A stretch of DNA of 7,202 nt, taken from positions 1 through 7,202 of the forward strand of contig DATJIA010000003.1 in the NCBI GenBank assembly GCA_035493675.1. The letters run 5' to 3'. The notes below the pieces were generated by a model. It saw nothing but the letters and a program-made list of their open reading frames with translations, had not been told where the DNA came from and searched no databases. Positions 1-7,202 of the stretch are shown in pieces. How positions within the stretch are numbered: position 1 is the first letter of the stretch; each line of letters begins with the position of its first letter. The position numbers were made by a program, and so were the translations under genes. Source of the stretch: JAIOQA01 sp035493675. Its GTDB lineage: Bacteria; Myxococcota_A; Polyangia; Haliangiales; Haliangiaceae.

Positions 1-222
1 CGCGCCCGCCGCGGCGCCGGCGGCGATGCCCGCGTACGCCGAATCCGCGGCGCGGCCGATCACCGCGGCGGCGAACGCGCCGACCAAGAGCTTGCCCTCG
101 AGCGCGAGATCGATGACGCCGGAGCGCTCGCACATCACGCCGCCGAGCGCGGCGAGCACGTACGGCACCATCGCGCGCACCGCGGCCGCGACGAACGCGA
201 TCGTGAAGATCGATTCGATCAC
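1..222 (-). CDS. Nucleoside-type ABC transporter, second permease subunit (partial, N-terminal 74 residues)
   Basis: Only the first 74 codons lie in the window; the frame stays open to the left edge. The translation begins MIESIFTIAFVAAAVRAMVP. It continues with 'YVLAALGG', 'ERSGVIDLALEGKLLVGAF' (about residues 32-50) and an Ala/Gly-rich helix. The pattern 'P-Y-x-L-A-A-L-G ... E-R-x-G-V-x-[DN]-L-x-x-E-G' is characteristic of the second membrane subunit of the BPD_transp_2 family (NupQ/RnsD, YufQ type), which forms the inner-membrane pore with the first permease. The start is a GTG whose bases overlap the TGA of the preceding permease gene (GTGA, 4 bases), so translation is probably coupled. 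It is the last visible gene of the binding protein-ATPase-permease-permease row and its place matches that order. A Leu-Ile-Asp-Leu segment stands where many homologues have Leu-Asn-Leu. Substrate specificity cannot be read from this part. Confidence 0.9.
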   Translation of the reverse strand, partial: MIESIFTIAFVAAAVRAMVPYVLAALGGVMCERSGVIDLALEGKLLVGAFAAAVIGRAADSAYAGIAAGAAAGA

Positions 223-1234
223 GCCTTCTTCTCCAGCGCGCGCCGCACGGTCGGCGACGCCGCCGCGAGCGCGAGGATGATCATCGCGGACAGCACGTCG
301 AACAACGACTTCGGCACCAGATCCGCGGCGGCGAGCCCGGCGTTCTGCAAGAACCCGATGAACAAGGCCGCGATCACGACGCCGAGGGGATGTCCGCCGC
401 CGAGCAGCGCGACCGCGATGCCGAGGAAGCCGAGGTTGCGCACGAGATCGTCTTGGTAGGCGTGGCGCCAGCCCATCACCGCGTGGGTCGCCGACAGGCC
501 GGCGAGCGCGCCGCTCGCGGTCATCACCCACACGTACGCGCGCGGCACGCGAATGCCCGCGGTCGCCGCGGCGCGCGGGCCCTGCCCGACCCAGCGCCAC
601 TCGACGCCGGTCTTGGTGCGCTCGAACCACCACCACGTGCCGCCGGCGGCGAGCGCGGCGAAGAAGACCGAGACGTTCGCGCTCGAGCCCGCGATGCCGA
701 GCGCGGGCAGCTCGGCGCCGTGCGCGATCGGCGGGCCCGCGGTCACGCCGCCGGTGAAGAGCCACGTGTTGCCGATCCACAGCGCGACGCCGCCGACGAT
801 CGCGTTCATCATGATCGAGACGATCACCTCGTGCGCGTTGCGATACGCGCGCATCGCGCCGGTCAGCGCGCCGATCGCCGCGCCGGCGAGCGCCGCGGCG
901 ATCACGCACGCCGGGATCGCGATCACCGCGGGCGTGCCGGCGGGCAGCGCCGCGCCGACCGCGCCGCACGCGAGGCAGCCGGCGACCATCTGCCCTTCGC
1001 CGCCGATGTTGAAGAGCCCCGCGCGCAACGCGATCGCCACCGCGAGGCCGCTGAACACGAGCGGCGTCGCCTTCGCGAGGATCTGCCCCCACGCGTACGG
1101 ATCGCGCACGGTGCGATCGATCACCGCGATCCACACCTCGAGCGGCGACGCGCCCGCGATCACGATCAGGATCGATCCGATCGCCGCCGCGACCAGCAGC
1201 GCGACCAGCGCGACCGACACCTCCGTCTTCACGT

Positions 1235-1238
<4 letters not shown>
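219..1238 (-). CDS. Nucleoside-type ABC transporter, first permease subunit
   Basis: This 339-residue inner-membrane protein is almost entirely hydrophobic, with about eight to ten likely membrane segments (for example residues 8-28, 104-128, 137-158, 188-205, 233-253 and 313-328). The family signature FNIGGEGQMVAG lies at residues 76-87 and identifies a BPD_transp_2 permease of the NupP/RnsC (YufP) group, which pairs with a second permease to carry nucleosides across the inner membrane. The conserved cytoplasmic stretch 'GFLGIAVALLG..HPLG' at about 270-286 is the region expected to touch the ATPase. The length is slightly below the usual 350-370. The ATG start overlaps the TGA of the ATPase gene (ATGA, 4 bases), and the stop overlaps the next permease's GTG in the same way. 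The three genes are therefore probably translated as a coupled unit. Family and role are secure; the exact substrate is inferred from the neighbouring BMP-type binding protein. Confidence 0.93.
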
Positions 1239-2593
<1,355 letters not shown>

Positions 2594-2597
2594 GGCG

Positions 2598-3611
2598 CTA
2601 TTCAGAAGGCACCTTGATCTTCCCGGCGATGATGTCGCGCTCGATCTGCTCGGCGCGCGCCTTCACGTCGGGCGGCAACAGCGACGCGTCGCGCGCGACG
2701 AAGCCGACGCCGTCCTCCGCCAACCCGAGCTCGCGCAACCCGCCCGCGAACTTGCCCTCGATCACGCTCTTGGTCGCGTCGACCACCGCGACGTCGACGC
2801 GCTTCACCATGCTCGCGACCACGCAGCACGGCGCCGCGTCGTACTGATCCGAATCGACGCCGATCGCGAGCGCGCCGCGCGCGCGCGCCGCCGCGAACAC
2901 GCCGTCGCCGGTCTTGCCCGCCGCGTGGAAGATCACGTCGGCGCCGTGATCGTACTGCGCGCTCGCGAGCTGCTGGCCGAGCGTCGGATCCGCGAACGCC
3001 TTGGGCTCGGTGCCCGCGTACGCCGACAGCACGCGACAGTCGGGGCACACGTACGCGACGCCCGCGGCGTAGCCGGCCTCGAACTTGTGGATCAGCGGGA
3101 TCTTCATCCCGCCGACGAAGCCGACCGTCTTCGACTTCGTGATCATGCCGGCGATCGCGCCGACCACGAACGAGCCCTCGTGCTCGCGGAAGCGCAGGCC
3201 GAGCAGGTTCGGCGGCACCTTCACGCCCTCGGTCGGCGAGTAGTCGATGCCCGCGAACTTCACGTTCGGGAAGTCGGCGGCGAGCCGCTCGAGATCGGGC
3301 GAGAAGATGAACCCGACGCCGATCACCAGGTCGTCGCCGCTGGCCGCGAGCTGGCGCAGCGCGGTCTCGCGATCCGCCGCGCCGCCGGGCTCGATCGTCT
3401 GGATGTCGGCGCCGAGCTCGTCGCGCGCGCGCTCGAGCCCGCGCCACGCGGCGTCGTTGAACGACTTGTCGCCGCGCCCGCCGACGTCGAAGACCAACCC
3501 GATCTTCACGCGCCGCCCCACGCCGCGCCGCTCGCGCGCGGGCGCGAGCGCGTGACCGATCGCGATCAACACGACATTGAGCGCGACGAGCGCGAGCACC
3601 CAGCGGCGCAC
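2598..3611 (-). CDS. BMP/PnrA-family substrate-binding protein (probable nucleoside binding)
   Basis: This 337-residue periplasmic binding protein (Bmp domain, PF02608 type) should capture the substrate for the permease/ATPase encoded just downstream. Visible family motifs are 'GLVFDVGGRGDKSFND' (38-53), 'GVGF' (98-101), 'FAGIDY' (119-124), 'EHEGSFVVGAIAG' (143-155), 'VGFVGGM..PLI.KFEAGY' (163-181), 'GVDSDQ' (251-256) and 'SMVKRVD' (267-273). Asp42, Phe51, Asn52, Asp123 and Asp253 are plausible ligand-pocket residues by family analogy with the purine-nucleoside receptor PnrA; this equivalence is from memory and not aligned. Residues 4-19 form a hydrophobic signal or anchor segment without a lipobox cysteine, so it is either a cleaved periplasmic protein (possible site near ALA at 21-23, but followed by Pro) or N-terminally anchored. 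A CPDC pair (189-192) and CysCys (262-263) are present. GTG is the only start before an in-frame stop at 3630-3632; the ribosome binding site is weak. The gene begins 13 bases after the lipoprotein gene. Confidence 0.93.
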   Translation of the reverse strand: MRRWVLALVALNVVLIAIGHALAPARERRGVGRRVKIGLVFDVGGRGDKSFNDAAWRGLERARDELGADIQTIEPGGAADRETALRQLAASGDDLVIGVGFIFSPDLERLAADFPNVKFAGIDYSPTEGVKVPPNLLGLRFREHEGSFVVGAIAGMITKSKTVGFVGGMKIPLIHKFEAGYAAGVAYVCPDCRVLSAYAGTEPKAFADPTLGQQLASAQYDHGADVIFHAAGKTGDGVFAAARARGALAIGVDSDQYDAAPCCVVASMVKRVDVAVVDATKSVIEGKFAGGLRELGLAEDGVGFVARDASLLPPDVKARAEQIERDIIAGKIKVPSE

Positions 3612-3624
3612 GCCGCACTCTAGA

Positions 3625-4992
3625 TCAGTTCACGATGATCGAGTTGCAGACCTGGATCTCCATGATGAGATACAGGAGCACGCGCTCTTGCGCGGTGAGG
3701 CCCGCGTGCTTGTCCGACGAGCTGTACCCGGACGTCTGGTACGTCGAGTAGAGGACGCGGCCGCAGCCGGTCGGCTGGTACGTCACCGAGAGCGGGTGCG
3801 GCGTGCTGTCGCCGGTGAACGAGTCGCGCGGGCCCGAGATCCACGCCTTCGGATCGTCGTAGACCGGCAGGCCCATGCTGTCGACGCCGACCTGCACCGA
3901 CGTGAGCTTCGAGATCCAGTTCCAGTTGTCGACGACGGTGATGTTGTTCGGATCGATCAGGCTGACCATGCCCGAGCCGTTCGGGTCGGGCGCCATCTGG
4001 CCGCCGAGCCACGCCGCGAGATCCGGATCGACCGCCTTCGCGCCCTCGGAGTCGTAGAGATCGCCGTCGGAGTCGCCCTGCGTGGTCAGCGTGCCGTCGA
4101 GCGTCTTCGGATCGTAGGTGCCGACCGAGTCCTGGCTGTCGCCGAGCGTGAGCTGCGGCGGGAACGGACGATCGCCGAACTCGCCCGACCAATCGGTGAC
4201 GTAGATCTTGCCGCCCTCGTTGACGTACTGGCGCAGCGTCTTCAGATTGGCCTGGATCGCGAGCCACGAGTCGAGCGAGCTCATCTCGGTCGAGCACGGG
4301 AAGAAGATCACGTGGTACTTGCGCAGCTGCGTGATGTCGCCGATCAGCGACTGCACCGACGGCGAGCCGCCGTACGTGTAGAGATCGATCTCGCTGCCGT
4401 GCTCGCCGGCGCCGCTGACCAGCGCGTCGTCGGCGCCGTTCATCGTGCCGAAGCCGATCTTGCCGAGGATGTCCTCGACCGCGTCGTAGTTGCCGACCGC
4501 GACCGCGACCTTCGGGATCCACGCGCCGTGATCGGGATCGTACTGCGACGGCAAGGTCGTCGACGCGGCGGGCAAGGCGAGCGAGCCCTCGCTGACGATC
4601 ACGTTCTCCTCGAGGCGGAACTGGCCCTTCTGGATCGTCAGGATGTACGTGCCCGGAGGGGCGGTGAGCGTGAACGAGCCGTCGTGGCCCGAGGTGGTGC
4701 CCGGCGTGTCGCTGCACTGCTCGCAGTAGACGTGGTTGGGGATCGGCGCGAGCTTGGTCGTCGTCAGCGAGACCTGCGCGCCGAAGACCGGAATCTCCTG
4801 CCCGGCCGGGACCTGACCGGGACCGTAGTTCGGCATCCAGACGCGGCCGCTCACCGTGCCGGTCGGTCCGAGGTACGCGTCGGGCAGCCCGTTCGTCGAG
4901 GCGTCGACGGTGTCGTCCCCGCCGTGCGGGCCCTTGGTCGACGGACCGCACGCGACGACGGCGATCACCAGCAGCGAAGCGAAGCGCGACAT
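3625..4992 (-). CDS. Secreted lipoprotein with carboxypeptidase-regulatory-like and glutamine-amidotransferase-like domains, function unknown
   Basis: A 455-residue protein I cannot name. The ATG at 4992 is chosen because GGGGAGGA lies four bases upstream and it gives a clean lipoprotein signal, MSRFASLLVIAVVAC (VVAC lipobox, Cys15); an in-frame upstream start at 5046 is not supported. After a short Gly/Asp-rich linker, residues 45-120 look like a beta-sandwich of the carboxypeptidase-regulatory type ('GTVSGRV', 'GAQVSL', 'DGSFTLTAPPGTYILTI') with a CEQC pair (90-93). Residues 162-270 alternate strand and helix ('KVAVAVGNYDAVEDIL', 'YHVIFFPC', 'LRQYVNEGGKIYVTDW'). With the end ('GCGRVLYSTYQTSG', 409-422, then 'GLTAQERVLLYLI') they resemble a ThuA/class I glutamine-amidotransferase-like fold; no catalytic triad is evident. 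An Asp-rich loop, DSDGDLYD (307-314), could bind calcium. It is the first gene of the minus-strand row, so it may share a transcript with the transporter. The gene is real; its function and any link to import are unknown. Confidence 0.9.
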   Translation of the reverse strand: MSRFASLLVIAVVACGPSTKGPHGGDDTVDASTNGLPDAYLGPTGTVSGRVWMPNYGPGQVPAGQEIPVFGAQVSLTTTKLAPIPNHVYCEQCSDTPGTTSGHDGSFTLTAPPGTYILTIQKGQFRLEENVIVSEGSLALPAASTTLPSQYDPDHGAWIPKVAVAVGNYDAVEDILGKIGFGTMNGADDALVSGAGEHGSEIDLYTYGGSPSVQSLIGDITQLRKYHVIFFPCSTEMSSLDSWLAIQANLKTLRQYVNEGGKIYVTDWSGEFGDRPFPPQLTLGDSQDSVGTYDPKTLDGTLTTQGDSDGDLYDSEGAKAVDPDLAAWLGGQMAPDPNGSGMVSLIDPNNITVVDNWNWISKLTSVQVGVDSMGLPVYDDPKAWISGPRDSFTGDSTPHPLSVTYQPTGCGRVLYSTYQTSGYSSSDKHAGLTAQERVLLYLIMEIQVCNSIIVN

Positions 4993-4996
4993 CGAT

Positions 4997-5004
4997 TCCT
5001 CCCC
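4997..5004 (-). promoter_or_regulatory. Strong ribosome binding site of the lipoprotein gene
   Basis: The minus strand reads GGGGAGGA, a near-perfect anti-16S match, four bases before the ATG at 4992. It decides the start of the lipoprotein gene against the longer frame beginning at 5046. Confidence 0.85.
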
Positions 5005-5017
5005 GAAATTCGCGCGG

Positions 5018-5046
5018 ACTACACCCGCAAACGCCTCGGGCTTCAA
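5018..5046 (-). promoter_or_regulatory. Candidate sigma70-type promoter for the leftward lipoprotein/transporter row
   Basis: On the minus strand a -35-like TTGAAG (5046-5041) is followed after exactly 17 bases by a -10-like TGTAGT (5023-5018). These match the consensus at four positions each. Transcription would start near 5011, leaving a short leader of about 18 bases that contains the strong ribosome binding site. No other promoter-like sequence was seen in front of the later genes of the row, which have gaps of 13 bases or fewer, so this site may drive all of them. It is a sequence match only. Confidence 0.5.
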
Positions 5047-5057
5047 GAGAAATCGTG

Positions 5058-5066
5058 TGCTAGCGT
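5058..5066 (+). promoter_or_regulatory. Candidate extended -10 element for the SPFH gene
   Basis: TGCTAGCGT fits the extended -10 pattern TG-n-TAnnnT. It would start transcription near 5073, about 18 bases before the ATG. The expected -35 position (around 5038-5043) has no good match. That same stretch overlaps the -35 of the leftward promoter, so the two promoters would compete for the same DNA. Confidence 0.35.
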
Positions 5067-5081
5067 AGTCGTCCCAACTTC

Positions 5082-5086
5082 GGAGG
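5082..5086 (+). promoter_or_regulatory. Ribosome binding site of the SPFH gene
   Basis: GGAGG stands four bases before the ATG at 5091 and supports that start. Confidence 0.8.
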
Positions 5087-5090
5087 CGCC

Positions 5091-6203
5091 ATGGGCATTC
5101 TCAGCTTCGTGAAGGGCGGCGTGAAAGAGCTCGCGATCGCTCGGCCGGATGAGGCGAAAGACTTCTGGGTCTACAAGCATCCCGACCAGACGATCCCGAT
5201 GAAGGCGCAGCTGACCGTCGATCAAGACGAGGTCGCGCTGTTCTTCAAGGACGGAGCCTACGTCGGCAGCTTCGCGGCGGGACGCCACACGCTCGACACG
5301 GCGAACATCCCGTTCCTCGGCCAGCTCATCGACAAGTTCACCGGCGGCAACGTGTTCATCGCCGAGTGCTTCTTCGTCAACATCCGCGAGCAGCCCGGCA
5401 TCAAGTTCGGCACCTCGATCGGCGACGCGATGGATCCGCAGACCGGCTTGCGCGTGCGCTTGATGGTGCACGGCGAGTTCTCGGCGAAGGTGATCGATCC
5501 GCCGAAGTTCGTGATGGGCTTGGTCGGTCAGCGCGCGACCACCAACGACGCCTTCGTCAACTGGTTCAAGAGCCTGGTCCAGAAGACGATCAAGGACGGC
5601 ATCGCCGAGCTGATCGTCAAGCAGAACTGGCCGATGATGAAGGTCACGTCGGGCGCGTACACCGACGAGATCGAGGCCTCGACGCTCGAGGGCCTGCACA
5701 AGCAGGTCGACAACTACGGCGTCGAGATCATCCGCTTCGGCGACTACACGATCTCGATGGATCCGGCCGATCGCGATCGCCTCGACAAGCTGGTCGAGCG
5801 CGCCGCGTACATCAACATGTCGGGCGGCATGGCGGGCTATCAACAGCTCGCGCAGGCCGAGATGATGATGGGCGCCGCCGAGGGCATGAAGAAGGGCGGC
5901 GACGGCGGCGGCGCGTTCCAGGGCGCCGGCATCGGCATGGGCTTCGCGATGGCGGGCCAGATGACCAACATGATGGGTCAGCTCGCGCAGCAGCAGCCCG
6001 CGCAGGCGCGCCCGGTCGCGCCGACGCAGATGGGCCCCGGCGGCCAGGTGAAGTGCGGCTCGTGCGGCGCGATGGTCGCGCCCGGGAAGTTCTGTCCCGA
6101 GTGCGGGAAGACGCTTCAAGTCGCGGGGCCGAAGTTCTGCTCGAACTGCGGCAAGCCGGTCAACGGGAAGTTCTGCGCCGAGTGTGGTACGTCGGCCGGG
6201 TGA
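5091..6203 (+). CDS. SPFH (stomatin/prohibitin-like) protein with two C-terminal zinc ribbons, YdjI-like
   Basis: A 370-residue protein of the COG4260/YdjI type. Residues about 25-235 form the SPFH/Band 7-like region ('QLTVDQDEVALFFKDGAYVG', 'FAAGRHTLDTANIPFLG', 'FFVNIREQPGIKFGT', 'RVRLMVHGEFSAKVIDP', 'YGVEIIRFGDYTI'). Residues 243-318 are a Gly- and Met-rich linker with 12 methionines between 243 and 314. Two CxxC zinc ribbons follow: C322/C325/C335/C338 and C350/C353/C362/C365. There is no N-terminal membrane helix, unlike classical stomatins. YdjI-type proteins are known to associate with membranes as part of stress-response assemblies in Bacillus; the role here is inferred only. The ATG has a GGAGG site. 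The gene is divergent from the lipoprotein gene, and its stop overlaps the next gene's GTG by 4 bases, so it is probably co-translated with the methyltransferase. The family call is confident; the cellular role is not known. Confidence 0.92.
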   Translation: MGILSFVKGGVKELAIARPDEAKDFWVYKHPDQTIPMKAQLTVDQDEVALFFKDGAYVGSFAAGRHTLDTANIPFLGQLIDKFTGGNVFIAECFFVNIREQPGIKFGTSIGDAMDPQTGLRVRLMVHGEFSAKVIDPPKFVMGLVGQRATTNDAFVNWFKSLVQKTIKDGIAELIVKQNWPMMKVTSGAYTDEIEASTLEGLHKQVDNYGVEIIRFGDYTISMDPADRDRLDKLVERAAYINMSGGMAGYQQLAQAEMMMGAAEGMKKGGDGGGAFQGAGIGMGFAMAGQMTNMMGQLAQQQPAQARPVAPTQMGPGGQVKCGSCGAMVAPGKFCPECGKTLQVAGPKFCSNCGKPVNGKFCAECGTSAG

Positions 6204-6925
6204 GCGCGGCGCCTCGTCTCGACAACCAGACGTACTACGACCAGTTCGCGAGCTGGTACGAGCGCGAGAGACACCTCCCCTACCACCGCATGCTCGATGA
6301 TCTCGAGGTCGAGATCGTCGAGCGCTACGGCGCCGGGCGCGAGGTGCTCGAGGTCGGCTGCGGCACCGGGCTCATCCTCGGGCGGGTCGCCGAGTTCGCG
6401 ACGCACGCCGCCGGCGTCGATCTCTCGGGCGGCATGCTCGCGCCCGCGCGCGCGCGCGGCCTCGCGGTCGCGCAGGCGTCGGCGACCGAGCTGCCGATCG
6501 CGTCCGCCTCCGTCGATGTCGCGTACTCGTTCAAGGTCCTCGCGCACGTGCCCGACATCAAGGGCGCGCTGCGCGAGATGGCGCGCGTCGTCAGGCCCGG
6601 CGGCCACGTGCTCGCCGAGTTCTACAACGCGCGCTCGCTGCGCCGGCTCGTCAAGGCGATCAAGCCCGCGCAGAAGATCAGCGACCGAGAGAACGACGAG
6701 GCGGTCTACACCCGCTACGACTCGATCGACGACATCCGCGGCTACCTCCCGCCCGAGCTCGAGTGGGTGAGCTCGCGCGGCATCCGCATCGTCACGCCGG
6801 TCGCGCAGGTGCATCGCATCCCGGTGCTCGGCGCGCTCGTGCGCCGCACCGAGCACGCGCTCGCCGATCTCCCGATCGCGCGCGACCTCGGCGGCTTCCT
6901 GGTCGCGATCCTGCGCAAGCGGTAA
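6200..6925 (+). CDS. Class I SAM-dependent methyltransferase (Methyltransf_11/UbiE-like)
   Basis: This soluble 241-residue protein has the standard SAM-binding fold. Motif I is 'VLEVGCGTGLIL' (49-60). Acidic Asp74 ends strand 2 ('AAGVDLSGGML'). It is followed by 'ASATELPIASASVDVAYS', with the helix-strand 'ALREMARVVRPGGHVLAEFYN' after it. The N-terminal 'YYDQFASWYERER' is the helix typical of small-molecule methyltransferases of this group. The acceptor substrate cannot be deduced. I chose the GTG at 6200, whose bases overlap the TGA of the SPFH gene (GTGA). An in-frame GTG at 6182 would add six residues and is a fair alternative, and neither has a strong ribosome binding site, so coupling to the upstream gene is likely. 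The open frame extends far upstream as a shadow of the SPFH gene and should not be used as the start. Aspartate codon usage is a little less strict than in its neighbours. The sequence ends cleanly with TAA. Confidence 0.92.
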   Translation: MSAAPRLDNQTYYDQFASWYERERHLPYHRMLDDLEVEIVERYGAGREVLEVGCGTGLILGRVAEFATHAAGVDLSGGMLAPARARGLAVAQASATELPIASASVDVAYSFKVLAHVPDIKGALREMARVVRPGGHVLAEFYNARSLRRLVKAIKPAQKISDRENDEAVYTRYDSIDDIRGYLPPELEWVSSRGIRIVTPVAQVHRIPVLGALVRRTEHALADLPIARDLGGFLVAILRKR

Positions 6926-6973
6926 CGGCCGGCACGCGCGTCGGCGGGGCGGCGCGCGCGTCGCCTCGCGATC

Positions 6974-7202
6974 GTGGGCAAGGACGGCTTCGAGAGAGCG
7001 TACGCGGCCGGCGCGGATCCGATCGCGGCGCAGCTCGCGGCGGAGACGTCGGCGCCGATCGCGCCGGGACGCACCGCGACGACCTCGCGCATCCTGCCGC
7101 TCGGCCCGGTGTTCGCGGCCGCGCGCGGCGCGCCCGGTCGCGTCACGCGCACGGTCGGGTTGGTCGCGCGCGCGCCCGCGGCGCCGGCGTGCGCGAGCGT
7201 CG
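6974..7202 (+). CDS. Possible start of an unidentified gene (partial, open at right edge)
   Basis: From a GTG at 6974 a frame runs without a stop to the window edge (76 codons), beginning MGKDGFERAYAAGADPIAAQ. Third positions are almost all G or C, as in the real genes here. The protein is rich in Ala, Pro, Arg and Thr and contains two similar stretches, APGRTATTSRI (about 31-41) and APGRVTRTVGL (about 53-63). Against it, no ribosome binding site precedes the GTG, no other start is available after the methyltransferase TAA, and in DNA this GC-rich open frames arise by chance; the opposite strand is also open over much of the region. I do not recognise a family. The 48 bases between the methyltransferase stop and this GTG show no convincing promoter or terminator. 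Confidence 0.35.
   Translation, partial: MGKDGFERAYAAGADPIAAQLAAETSAPIAPGRTATTSRILPLGPVFAAARGAPGRVTRTVGLVARAPAAPACASV

Noticed and set aside
2602..3618. Second long minus-strand frame overlapping the binding-protein gene.
   Set aside because: It is an Arg-rich frame-shifted reading of the BMP gene, which has full family motifs in the other frame.
4993..5046. Extension of the lipoprotein start to an in-frame start at 5046.
   Set aside because: It would place 18 polar residues before the signal peptide and read through the likely promoter and ribosome binding site.
3577..5112. 511-codon plus-strand frame opposite the lipoprotein gene.
   Set aside because: Arg/Val/Asp-rich shadow without motifs; the minus-strand gene has a signal peptide, lipobox, ribosome binding site and structured domains.
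5043..6119. 358-codon frame on the minus strand opposite the SPFH gene.
   Set aside because: It is His/Arg/Ala/Leu-rich with no domain pattern, and the plus strand carries conserved SPFH and zinc-ribbon motifs with a strong ribosome binding site.
6934..6964. Inverted repeat after the methyltransferase (ACGCGCG ... CGCGCGT, extendable to about 10 pairs with one bulge).
   Set aside because: No T-run follows, and CG-alternating arms pair by chance in this composition. It is not called a terminator.

Overview
The window is very GC-rich (by eye about 70% or more), with almost exclusively G/C at third codon positions, tightly packed genes and many long non-coding open frames opposite the real genes. 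The gene types fit a myxobacterium or relative (Myxococcota, Polyangia/Sandaracinus-like): a lipoprotein with a carboxypeptidase-regulatory-like domain, an SPFH protein with C-terminal zinc ribbons, and a nucleoside-type ABC importer. That assignment is inference from composition and gene content, not a match to a named genome.

Positions 1-4992 (minus strand) form one compact gene row, read from right to left. It holds a secreted lipoprotein of unknown role (4992-3625), a BMP/PnrA-family nucleoside-binding protein (3611-2598), a double-domain ABC ATPase (2593-1235), a first permease (1238-219) and a second permease that runs off the left edge (222-<1). The gaps are 13 and 4 bases, and the last three genes overlap by 4 bases each (ATGA, GTGA). 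The last four genes are a complete import system in the usual order for this family (B. subtilis NupNOPQ type): binding protein, energy-supplying ATPase and two membrane halves. The most likely substrates are purine or other nucleosides. The lipoprotein in front is the unexplained member.

Positions 4993-5090 are a short divergent control region. A sigma70-like promoter with a 17-base spacer points left and an extended -10-like site points right. Strong ribosome binding sites precede both outward genes.

Positions 5091-6925 (plus strand) hold an SPFH-domain protein with two C-terminal zinc ribbons (YdjI-like, COG4260 type), overlapped by 4 bases (GTGA) by a class I SAM-dependent methyltransferase. 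Positions 6926-7202 hold no securely identified gene, but a frame with coding-like third positions begins at a GTG at 6974 and runs off the right edge.

No RNA gene, insertion sequence, CRISPR array or convincing terminator was seen. The observations most worth a second look are a sharp dependence of aspartate codon choice on the next base (GAT before C, otherwise GAC), the shortened second half of the ABC ATPase, the lipoprotein placed at the head of the transporter row, and the SPFH/methyltransferase pair.
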